Shown here: piece after piece, positions 15,808 through 24,600 of the stretch
How the letters are laid out: each line of letters starts with the position of its first letter
Numbering within the stretch: position 1 is the first letter of the stretch
Assembly (NCBI GenBank): GCA_017993835.1
Contig: JAGOLX010000011.1
Coordinates: 82,232-146,231, forward strand
Source of the DNA: Phycisphaerae bacterium
Lineage (GTDB): Bacteria > Planctomycetota > Phycisphaerae > Sedimentisphaerales > Anaerobacaceae
Length of the DNA: 64,000 nucleotides
Direction of reading: 5' to 3'
Translations under genes and position numbers: made by a program
The notes under the pieces: generated by a model
What the model was told of the DNA's origin: nothing
Databases searched by the model: none
What the model saw: only the letters and a program-made list of their open reading frames with translations

Positions 15808-15927
15808 TCACAGGTCGCCCAAAGCTGCAGCTCTCAGAGGGTAGATCGTCTGATCCCCGCGCACCAAGGACGCGCTTCCCCGCATGACCTTACCTACGAT
15901 AGATAAGAATCTGCCTATCGTAGTCAT
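15808..15927 (-). CDS. Possible 39-residue small protein
   Basis: An ORF too short for routine gene calling. ATG is at 15927 with CGGAGG seven nt upstream, and it encodes MTTIGRFLSIVGKVMRGSA and 20 more residues. It lies on the same strand as, and 155 bp upstream of, the helical hypothetical gene. The start region overlaps an inverted repeat (15894-15923), so the good ribosome site could be coincidental. Confidence 0.25.
   Translation of the reverse strand: MTTIGRFLSIVGKVMRGSASLVRGDQTIYPLRAAALGDL
15894..15923. repeat. 9-bp inverted repeat
   Basis: CTACGATAG, 12-nt gap, CTATCGTAG, followed within 10 bp by a second hairpin (CGTGC-TAA-GCACG). It could be an operator or an attachment-type site in the spacer between nrdJ and the small genes. 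Confidence 0.4.
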
Positions 15928-16059
15928 AAATACCTCCGTTCTCGTGCTAAGCACGCGAGAGGTTGGTCATGATTAGGAAGGCACGTCGCCTCCCATGTTC
16001 TCATCTTCACTTTTCAACTTGACCCACTGCACCCACGGCGCGCGACCAAACCGTCAGTC

Positions 16060-19000
16060 CTAGGAACAGCCCATGGAGTTGCCGCAGTTGAAGCACTTGT
16101 AGCAGGTGCCGTTTCGGACGGTGATCGAGCCGCAGATGTCACAGGCCGGGGCGTCGTCGCCGAAGTGCTCGAACTGCTCGTTGAACTTCTGGATGAGCGT
16201 GGCCTCTGCCTGGGTCCCGTCATCGGCGACGTTGGCAACGACCGGGGCGAAGCTCCCGATCCGGCTCGGTCGGCCGCCGATGCGGTCCAGCGGGGAGGCG
16301 GGCGTCTGTCTGGCGGGGGCGTCGCTCTCCTTCGACTTGGCTTCGGCGCCCTTGGCGGCCTTCTTGCCGTTGCCGGGAGTGCCGGCGGCCTTGGCCTCTG
16401 CGATCTTGTGTGCGAGGTCCTGGGTCTTTTCCACCAGCTCGCGGGCGGTGGTCACGGTCTTGTTGCCGTTGCCGGCGGCCGCGGCGGTCCGGTTGGGCAG
16501 GTTCTTGTCCGCGTAGCCCGGGATGAACTGGCAGCCGAGCCAGCAGAAGATGTAGTCGATCAGGCTCTTGGCGAACGGGATGTCCCGGTTGCTGGTCATG
16601 CCGGAAGGCTCGAACCGGGCGTGTCGGAACTTGTCCACCAGCGTGATGAGCGGTACGCCGTACTGCAGCGCCATCGACGTACACGTGCCGATGACATCCA
16701 TGAGGCCCCCGACGGTGCTGCCTTCCTTGGCCATAGTGATGAACAACTCACCAGGCTGACCATCCTCGTATAGCCCCACCGTCAGGTAGCCTTCATGTCC
16801 AGCTACGGAGAATTTGTGCGTGATGCTGTGTCGCGTGTCGGGCAGCCTCCTGCGGAACGGCCTGCCCGCCGGGACCGCCTCGGCGCCCTTCTTGCCCTTG
16901 GCGTCCTTGTGCTTGTCCGTCGAGACGGGCTGGAGACGCTTGGAGCCGTCCCGATAGATCGCGACGGCCTTGAGACCGAGCTTCCAGCCTTCCATATAGG
17001 CCGCCAGGATCTCCTCGGTCGTGCTCTCCTTGGGCATGTTGATCGTCTTGCTGATGGCCCCGGAGATGAAGGGCTGGACCGCCGCCATCATCTTGAGGTG
17101 CGCCATGTAGTGGATAAACCGCTTGCCGTTCCTGGGCTTGAAGGCGCAGTCGAAGATGGGCAGGTGCTCCGCGGAGAGCTTGGGTGATCCCTCGATGGTC
17201 TCTTGCGCGTCGACGTAGTCGCAGATGGCCTTGATATCCTCCGGGGAGTACCCGAGTCGCTCCAGGGCCATGGGCAGCGTCTTGTTGACGAGCTTGAGCA
17301 TGCCGCCGCCGGCGAGGAGCTTGTACTTGATCAGGGCGATGTCCGGCTCGACCCCGGTCGTGTCGCAGTCCATCATGAAGCCGATCGTGCCGGTCGGCGC
17401 CAGGACCGTGACTTGGGCATTTCGAAAACCGATCTTTGCTCCGGCGTCCACCGCTTCGTCCCAGGCGTCCTTGGCGGCGTTTCGCAGGTAGTCCGGACAA
17501 TGCGTTTCCGGCAGGTCGTTCGCGTGCTGGCGGTGCATGTTGACGACCTTGAGCATGGGCTCCTTGTTCTTCTCGAACTCCTCGAACGCGCCCTTGAGGT
17601 GTGCCATCTCGGCGCTGGCGGCATAGGCGGCGCCGGTCATGATCGCGCTGACCGCGGAGGCCAGCGACCGGGCCTGGTCGGAGTCGTAGGGCAGCGCCAG
17701 ACTCATGATGAGCGACCCGAGATTGGCGAACCCCAGCCCGAGCGGGCGGAACCGGTGGCTGTTGACCGTGATGGCCTTGTCCGGATAGCTCCCGTTGTCC
17801 ACCAGGATCTCCTGGGCGATGACGAACAGGCGGACCGCCTTCTTGAAGGCGGCCACGTCGAACGACCCGTCCTCCCGACGGAATTTCATCAGGTTCAGGG
17901 AGGCCAGGTTGCAGGCGGAGTCGTCGACGAACATGTATTCGCTGCACGGGTTCGACGCGTTGATCGGCCCGGAGTTTGGGCAGGTGTGCCAGCGGTTGAT
18001 CGTGCTGTGGTACTGGACGCCCGGGTCGCCGCAGATCCGCGTCCCTTCTGCGATCAACTGCATCAGCTCGCGGGCGGGGTACTGGCCCATCTTCTTGCCC
18101 GTTGTGACCGCGTGCGTGGTCCAGGTGTCGTCCTTCTCGACCGCCTGGAGGAACTCGTCGGTGATTCGCACCGAGAGGTTGGAGTTCTGGAACATGACGC
18201 TGTCGTAGGCTTCGCTGTTGTGCTCGCCGCTATAGCCGGCTTCGATGAGGGCCCAGGCCTTCTTCTCCTCGACGGTCTTGCAGGTGATGAACTCCTTGAT
18301 GTCAGGGTGGTCGATCTTGAGCGACTGCATCTTGGCGGCCCGTCGGGTCTTGCCGCCGGACTTGATGACCGCCGCGATCTGGTCATAGACCCGCATGAAG
18401 CTCAGCGGGCCGGAGGGCTTGCCGCCGCCGGCGAGCTTCTCCCGGCTGCTCCGCAGGGTCGAGAGGTCGGTCCCGGTCCCCGAGCCGTGCTTGAACAGCA
18501 TGGCCTCCGAGGTCGCCAGACGCATGATGTCCTCCATCGAGTCCTTCACCGACTGGATGAAGCAGGCGGAGGCCTGGGGGTGCTCGTAGCTGTTCTCGCA
18601 GGGGACCGCGTCCTTCGCCTTCGGGTCCCAGTAGAAATTGTGCTTGCCGCCGGCGATGTCGTAGACGTCGTAGAGGCCCACATTGAACCAGACCGGGGAA
18701 TTGAACGAACCCGCCTGGTTCACGCACAGCCAGGCCAGCTCGTTGTAGAAGGTCTCCGCGTGCTCCTGGGTCGCGAAATACCCGTCCTTCAGGCCGCGAT
18801 CCGCGATCGTCTTGCACACGCGATGCACGAGCTGCTTGACCGAGCGCTCCCGCTGGCCGCCCTCGATGTCGCCGTAGAAGTACTTGCTTGCGACCACCTT
18901 GGTGGCCAGTTGGCTCCAGTTGACCGGGACCTCGATGTCGTCCTGCTCGAAGACCGCTTCGCCCGTGTCGCTGGAGATTTTGGCGGAGCGCGTCTCCCAC

Positions 19001-19143
19001 TCAAGCTGTTCGAACGGATGCACCCCCGGCGTCGAGAAGAAAGGCTCGATGGGCAAGCCTTTGGCATTCTCCGTCTGGGCGGCCTTCCTGGCCCGCACAC
19101 GCTCGCTCTTGAATGGGTTCTCAGGGTCAAACTTGTAAGCCAT
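16060..19143 (-). CDS. nrdJ: Adenosylcobalamin-dependent (class II) ribonucleotide reductase
   Basis: 1027 residues. Reduces ribonucleotides to deoxyribonucleotides using B12 as radical source, so no oxygen or NrdB is needed. It has KHGSGTGTDLSTLRSS, SGGKTRRAAKM, NPCSEYMFVDDSACNLAS with the Asn-Cys-Glu active-site triad, and a C-terminal zinc-type motif (CDICG, CYKCFNCG) that is likely the shuttle or metal-binding tail of the long NrdJ form. A low-complexity Ala/Lys linker precedes that tail. ATG 19143 has GGAGG 5-8 nt upstream. A NrdR-box-like site lies 30 nt before the start. Confidence 0.97.
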   Translation of the reverse strand: MAYKFDPENPFKSERVRARKAAQTENAKGLPIEPFFSTPGVHPFEQLEWETRSAKISSDTGEAVFEQDDIEVPVNWSQLATKVVASKYFYGDIEGGQRERSVKQLVHRVCKTIADRGLKDGYFATQEHAETFYNELAWLCVNQAGSFNSPVWFNVGLYDVYDIAGGKHNFYWDPKAKDAVPCENSYEHPQASACFIQSVKDSMEDIMRLATSEAMLFKHGSGTGTDLSTLRSSREKLAGGGKPSGPLSFMRVYDQIAAVIKSGGKTRRAAKMQSLKIDHPDIKEFITCKTVEEKKAWALIEAGYSGEHNSEAYDSVMFQNSNLSVRITDEFLQAVEKDDTWTTHAVTTGKKMGQYPARELMQLIAEGTRICGDPGVQYHSTINRWHTCPNSGPINASNPCSEYMFVDDSACNLASLNLMKFRREDGSFDVAAFKKAVRLFVIAQEILVDNGSYPDKAITVNSHRFRPLGLGFANLGSLIMSLALPYDSDQARSLASAVSAIMTGAAYAASAEMAHLKGAFEEFEKNKEPMLKVVNMHRQHANDLPETHCPDYLRNAAKDAWDEAVDAGAKIGFRNAQVTVLAPTGTIGFMMDCDTTGVEPDIALIKYKLLAGGGMLKLVNKTLPMALERLGYSPEDIKAICDYVDAQETIEGSPKLSAEHLPIFDCAFKPRNGKRFIHYMAHLKMMAAVQPFISGAISKTINMPKESTTEEILAAYMEGWKLGLKAVAIYRDGSKRLQPVSTDKHKDAKGKKGAEAVPAGRPFRRRLPDTRHSITHKFSVAGHEGYLTVGLYEDGQPGELFITMAKEGSTVGGLMDVIGTCTSMALQYGVPLITLVDKFRHARFEPSGMTSNRDIPFAKSLIDYIFCWLGCQFIPGYADKNLPNRTAAAAGNGNKTVTTARELVEKTQDLAHKIAEAKAAGTPGNGKKAAKGAEAKSKESDAPARQTPASPLDRIGGRPSRIGSFAPVVANVADDGTQAEATLIQKFNEQFEHFGDDAPACDICGSITVRNGTCYKCFNCGNSMGCS

Positions 19144-19172
19144 TACGCGCCTCCATGCCGGCAAACCGAAAC

Positions 19173-19186
19173 CACTATATATAGTA
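19173..19186. promoter_or_regulatory. NrdR box candidate upstream of nrdJ
   Basis: CACTATATATAGTA, a nearly perfect match to the palindromic box bound by the repressor NrdR (known consensus about ACACTATATATAGTGT). It begins 30 nt upstream of the nrdJ start. NrdR boxes normally occur in pairs; a convincing second box was not found nearby. Confidence 0.65.
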
Positions 19187-19194
19187 AGGGAGAA

Positions 19195-19209
19195 CTGGGC
19201 TCAGCCCAG
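19195..19209. repeat. Perfect palindrome next to the NrdR box
   Basis: CTGGGCT-C-AGCCCAG, 7-bp arms, 8 bp from the NrdR-like box and upstream of it with respect to nrdJ. A possible second operator or leader hairpin. Confidence 0.45.
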
Positions 19210-19635
19210 ATGTTGTTGCTTGTTTCCAACACGAGTATTCGCAGACTACTGGCAATCTCCGCTCGTGTAAAGGTCTAAAAGAGAGAAATTTCGCGCTTGG
19301 ACAATAGGCATTCTTCTTAACCCTTGAGATTGCTGAATCTACGTGCGAAAAAAAAACTGTGGTGGGTGACGTCGGCCTGGGGAACAGTCGTTCGCCTGGG
19401 CCTTCTGGGCAGTTGAATCCGCGAATGCACGACCTCGCGTGGCACGCCGCAAACCGTTTGCGCCGGCCATCCAGAGGCTGTTCCCCGGCGTGTGCAGATG
19501 CATGCGGACCCCTCATTTTCGGTGGCCGGGCAAGTAACTGGCCGTGTGTTAGTTCACGAAGAGCCGGCGCCAAATCAAGTGGGCCCGCCGGGTGTCCGGC
19601 CGCGCCCATCTTGTGCGAGAAACCGTCCTTGGCAG
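19210..19635. other. Intergenic interval, no gene recognised
   Basis: Lies between divergent nrdJ and the first prepilin gene. It contains a nine-A tract near 19347 and GC-rich sequence after it. No ORF with a ribosome site, no tRNA and no recognisable RNA motif were seen. Confidence 0.5.
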
Positions 19636-19664
19636 TTGCACGATGCTCTCCTCAGTTCTACAAT
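19636..19664 (+). promoter_or_regulatory. Promoter of first prepilin gene
   Basis: TTGCAC, 17-nt spacer, TACAAT, about 90 nt before the start codon. Closely matches the promoter of the second prepilin gene in sequence and position. Confidence 0.65.
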
Positions 19665-19754
19665 GAGAGCGGATCTGTCGGAGTACGATTGGCCTGAGCG
19701 GTCTATCTTAATAGCGATGTGCTGGTGGCACTCTTCTTAAGGAGGACCTTGGCT

Positions 19755-20576
19755 ATGCGTGGCAGACATGCATTCACCCTCATCGAGCTGCTTGTTGTCA
19801 TCGCTGTGATAGCAATCCTGATGGCGATCCTGATGCCGGCCCTTCAGCGGGCCCGCGGTCAGGGACAGCGGGCGGCCTGTCTGAGCAACTGCAAGCAACT
19901 GGGTCTGGCGTGGACCATGTACGCGGACGAGAACGACGACAAGATCGTCAACGGTGCGGCGGGCTTCAGCAATCTGGTCAATACGACCTGGGCCAGCCAC
20001 GCCAACGAGAAGGCCTGGGTGGAGCAGTGCTGGGCCAGCGATTACGGATCCGGCGGGCAAATGCCGGCAGATAACCAGAAGAGGGCGATTCAAGCAGGGG
20101 CGCTCTGGCCCTATGTGAATCAGGTGAACCTCTATGCGTGTCCCGCCGGTACGCGAGGTGAAATGCTCACGTACGCCATCATGTTCTCCATGAACGCTGT
20201 CTGCTACGATTGGATTCGGAACGTCAAGGGGGCTCACGTCAAGAAACGAGTCGAGATCCGTCCCAATCCGGTCGAGAGGGTGGTCTTCATCGATGAGGGA
20301 TGGGTGACCCCCGACGCGTACGCGGTCTACTACCTCCAGGAGGTCTGGTGGGATGACCCGCCGGTTCGCCATGGGGACGGCACCAACGTCAGTTTCGCCG
20401 ACGGTCACGCGGAATTCAAGAAATGGGTCGGCGTCGACACGATCAAGTTAGGCCGTGCAAGGGTGCGAGGGCACGGAGGCTCCGGCGCGGTGCCCACCAG
20501 TGACGACGGGTTTGCCGATTTACACTGGCTCCAGAGGGGTTGCTGGGGCAAGCTCGGGTATACCCCTTCCCGCTGA
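19755..20576 (+). CDS. Type II secretion/pseudopilin-like prepilin, H-X9-DG type (paralog 1)
   Basis: 273 residues. An N-terminal class III signal ([20 protein letters not shown]) for prepilin peptidase with Glu at +5, followed by one hydrophobic helix. The C-terminal half contains [17 protein letters not shown], the H-X9-DG processing-associated region that is massively expanded in planctomycetes. The protein is probably exported and assembled by a type II secretion/type IV pilus machinery encoded elsewhere. AAGGAGG precedes ATG 19755. It is paralogous to the next gene over its whole length; both end in a [10 protein letters not shown] motif. Confidence 0.93.
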   Translation: MRGRHAFTLIELLVVIAVIAILMAILMPALQRARGQGQRAACLSNCKQLGLAWTMYADENDDKIVNGAAGFSNLVNTTWASHANEKAWVEQCWASDYGSGGQMPADNQKRAIQAGALWPYVNQVNLYACPAGTRGEMLTYAIMFSMNAVCYDWIRNVKGAHVKKRVEIRPNPVERVVFIDEGWVTPDAYAVYYLQEVWWDDPPVRHGDGTNVSFADGHAEFKKWVGVDTIKLGRARVRGHGGSGAVPTSDDGFADLHWLQRGCWGKLGYTPSR

Positions 20577-20683
20577 CGCGGCCCTGCGGGTCTTGGATCG
20601 CAGGAGAAGCCTCTCGATTGCCGGCATCCCGGGGGACCTGCGTCCTCGTGGCGCTTTTTCGACCGATAAATCGGCTCTGCCGG

Positions 20684-20712
20684 TTGCAAAGGGTCTTCTG
20701 GGCGTGTAGAAT
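20684..20712 (+). promoter_or_regulatory. Promoter of second prepilin gene
   Basis: TTGCAA, 17-nt spacer, TAGAAT, about 98 nt before the start codon. Confidence 0.7.
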
Positions 20713-20809
20713 AGACTAGCATGCCGGGGAACACCTGGCCGTGGCGACTCATCCTTGTCTTGGATGTGTAAGAACGCCGACGGGGTTTCGTATTAGGAGG
20801 ATCTGAGCT

Positions 20810-21610
20810 ATGGGTAGAAGGCACGCCTTCACTCTGATTGAGTTGCTGGTTGTCATCGCGGTGATCGCGATCCTGATGTCGATCCTGATGCCAGCCCTTC
20901 ACCGGGCCCGCGAGGGGGGCAAGCGGGCCGCCTGTTTGAGCAACCTCAAGCAACTGACCCTCGCCTGGAACATGTACGCCGATGAGAACGACGACCGGCT
21001 CGTCAACGGCGCCACAGGCTACAGCAACAGCAACCAGGCCTGGGGCGATCACAGGAACGAACTTGCCTGGATCGACGGCTACCACCCGGAGCCTACCCAG
21101 TATGACTTGCAGGTAGGGGACATCGAGAGAGGCGCCTTATACCCTTATCTGAAGAACCCGAAGATCTACCGGTGTCCCACCGGGCGGCGAGGCCAGGCGC
21201 TGACCTACTCGATCATGTTCTCCATGAACGCGGTCTGCCACACGTGGGTCCAGGGGGTCAAGGGCGCCCACGTCAAGAAGAGGACGGAGATCAGGCCGAA
21301 CCTCGCCCAGAGAGTCGTCTTCATCGACGAAGGCTACATGACGTCCGACGCCTACGCGGCCTACTATCAGCAGGAAGTCTGGTTCGACAATGCACCGGTC
21401 CGACACGGGGATGGAGTGACCGTTTCCTTCTCCGATGGGCACGTCGAGCACTGGAAGTGGAGAGGCACGGAGACCATCCAATACGCCAGGGATCACGAGA
21501 ACATGGGTCCCACGGGTTGGACGCCCACCACGGACGAAGGATACGCGGACCTCTACCAAGTTCAGAAAGGCTGTTGGGGCAAGCTGGGGTATACGCCCAC
21601 CCACCAATAG
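20810..21610 (+). CDS. Type II secretion/pseudopilin-like prepilin, H-X9-DG type (paralog 2)
   Basis: 266 residues. Same architecture as its upstream neighbour: [71 protein letters not shown] and [17 protein letters not shown]. The ribosome site is TAGGAGG. By eye the pair shares well over half its residues, which suggests a recent tandem duplication that included the promoter. The gene is tail-to-tail with the CotH gene, stops only 5 bp apart. Confidence 0.93.
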   Translation: MGRRHAFTLIELLVVIAVIAILMSILMPALHRAREGGKRAACLSNLKQLTLAWNMYADENDDRLVNGATGYSNSNQAWGDHRNELAWIDGYHPEPTQYDLQVGDIERGALYPYLKNPKIYRCPTGRRGQALTYSIMFSMNAVCHTWVQGVKGAHVKKRTEIRPNLAQRVVFIDEGYMTSDAYAAYYQQEVWFDNAPVRHGDGVTVSFSDGHVEHWKWRGTETIQYARDHENMGPTGWTPTTDEGYADLYQVQKGCWGKLGYTPTHQ

Positions 21611-21615
21611 ACTTG

Positions 21616-24600
21616 CTAGGGGTTCGGCCGGCCGGGCGTTGGGGTGGCTGGCTGCCAGTTGGCCGGGTCGTTGCCGTAAGTCTGCGGATCGATCCGGCTC
21701 AATGACTTGCCCTGGCCGTCTGCTGCGACCGGCCAGGGGTCCACGCCGTCGGCGAAATCCTCGGGGTGCGAGCCGTCGCTGTAGGCGACGCGGTCTACCC
21801 GAATCCACTGCCGGGTGCCGTCGTCCTCCCTCTCGCCGGGCCTGCTGAGCTGGACCTTCTCGCCGCCGTTGGTCAGCCTGCCGAAAGTCCACGCCAGCAC
21901 CTGCACGCCCGCCGGGACCGTGTACGTCGCCTTGAACGCGGTCAGGTCCTTCGTTAGGACGAGATACTCACCCGGCGCCAGCGTCACGGGCGAATCGCTC
22001 GGGAACAACAGCTCGATCGCGGGATCGTCAGGATCGTCCGTGAACCGCCAGGGAGCCTGCTGCGTCGCGTCGTACAGGGTCGCCGTGGAATCGCTGATAT
22101 TGAGCAGCTCCACGTACTCCGTCTCCTCACTGCCCGACGGGTGGTACATGATCTCGTTGATGACGATGGGCCCGACGACCGGATCGGCGTTGGCCATCCC
22201 CGGCGTAGGCTCGCTCAGGGCCACGAAATTGTACGAGCCGGTGCTCTTCTGCCAGCGGCCGAACGACACGCCCGGCTCGGAGGCGTCGAACTTCTCCTGC
22301 TCGCTGTACCCGGTCAGGACCCCGCCTGAGCCCGAGTGCAGGTAGACTGTCTCGCCGTTCTTGCTCAGGCCGAAGGACGTGCTGCAGCCCGGATCGGCAT
22401 CGTTGCCGAAGTGCTGGTCCTGGTAGAAGACGACGTATCCGCCCGCCGGGATGCTGGTCCCTGCGCCGATCTCGTACTTGGTCAGGTCGTCGGCGTCGTC
22501 GCTGAGGTACCAGCCTGCGAGGTCAATCGCCTCGGCGGTCGTGTTGTGCAGCTCGATCCAGTCGGAACCGCCGCCGGCGGGATTCGAGAGCAACTCGTTG
22601 ATAACGACCGAGCCGGGCTCGGGGACCTGGCCGGTGTCGTCTGAGCCAGGCGAGCCGTTCGCAGAGGCGCTGGGTCGCCAGGCGCTCTTGCTGCCCAGAT
22701 CATAGTCGCTGGACGGGTCGCGGACCGTCAGCGAGAAGCCCGAGCCGTCGGTCAGATCGAACCAGTCGTCCTCGTATTCGAAGCTCTGGATGACTTCGCC
22801 GACCGCATCGAGAAGCTCGATCTGTTCGCCTGCGTTGTCCAGATTGCCTTCATACTGGCCGACGACCGCCAGTTGATTCCCGTAGCGGGCCTCGAAGGAG
22901 GCGATATCTCGCACCAGCAGACAATAGCTGCCTGCGGCCAGCTCGAAGCTCGGGAATGTGTACTGAATTCCCCTGGTGAACCGGACCAGGTTCAGGTGGA
23001 TCGTCTCGTCGCCGACGTTGGTCAGCTCGATGAACTCCGCGTTCGGATCGCCTTCGGGGTGGTACAGGATCTCGCTGACCCGCAGGTTCTCAGCTACCCG
23101 GCCGACGCTGTAGACTGCCTCATTCAGGGCACTCCAGGTCGAGCCGCTGAGGGACCGGGCCTTGACGCAGACGCTGTGCGACAGGGTGATCGGCCCGGCG
23201 TACCGCAGGGCGGCGGTGGAGACCTCCGTGGGAACCTCCTCCGTCACGGCCTTGCTTGCGGCCAGTTCCACCGACAATAGGAAGTCCGAGCTCTGCGCCG
23301 AGGAATTCATCGCCTGAATCGCCAGGATGTTCGTGCCCGGCAACAACCTGGAGATAGGGGCCGTGACGTTGAAGGATTCAAAGAGCACGGCCGAATCGTC
23401 GGGATTCGATGCGTTGCCCGTGGTGTTCGAGTTCCAGACGGGCGTGCCGGCGAAGTTCTTCCTGGCGATCTCGGTCCCGTTCAGGTAGGCGACGAACCCA
23501 TCGTCACAGCGGACGCTCAGCGTAAGACCCATGAGCGAGACGATGTCCTCGACCGTGACGCTGAACGGGATGCGAATGTAACAACTGGAGGTCCGTTGGT
23601 ACATCCGGCTCCCGACATCGATGCTGAAGTAGGTCTCGAACCCGGTGGCGTACTCGTATCCGACGCCGCCAGCGCCGGCGATCCAGGCGGAGTCGTCAAA
23701 GGCGGCGCCGCCTTTCCATGCGTCGGAGATCGCGGCGGTGGGGACCAGGACCTTCTTCGACGCGCTCTCCTTGACAATCGCGACCTGGCCATCGGTTCCG
23801 CCGGTCGATTCCGGGGCCCTCGGGTCGGTGCCGTCGAGGGTGTAGTGGATGGTCGTGTCGGCCTGCATGAAGAGACTGTCGGTGGACAGGATCGGGCCGC
23901 CATGCCGGTAGCTGCCGTTGACGTAGAAGACCGGGGCCTCGACGCTCGGGTACAGCCCGGCGTTGCGGAACTGGCCCAGTACGATGGCGCTCCGCTGCGG
24001 CAGGTAGGACTGGAGAATCTTGTTTCGCATCGCGGTCCAGTGCGCCGGCGTGGCGCCGCTGCCGTTCTGGTCGGCCCAGCGAGCCGCCTCCGGGATAATC
24101 GCCAGCTCGATGAAGTTCGCCATCGCGGTATACCGCGAGATCAGCGAATCGGACGTGAGAATGCCCTCGTTGAAGAACAGGCGGTGCAGGCGATCCGCAA
24201 AGAGCAATCGGTACTCCGCGTTGTTTCGCAGCGACCCGTGCGGCTGGCCCACCTGGCCGGAATCGGGACTGGTGATCTTGTCCATGTTCAGCGGGGATCG
24301 CGAGCTGAGCATGACATCCTCCCCGTCCCAACAGTAGAACTTGAACCCGGTGCTGGCGGCGGTGCGGTCCCTCGCCAGCCAGTAGTTGTTCCAGGGCCAG
24401 TCCCAGTTGCCCGCCCACATATTGACGATCATGTAGTCGATGTAGTTGGGCACGTCCAGCAGGCAGGGGTAGTCGCTCCGAGGCGTCCCATCGGCGTCCC
24501 TGCCCTGGAGTCTCTGAAACGCGACATCGGACGAGGCCGCCTGCTGGCACAGAGACAACATCTGGTTCAGCGCCGTCTTGTTGCCCTGGTCCACGGTGAA

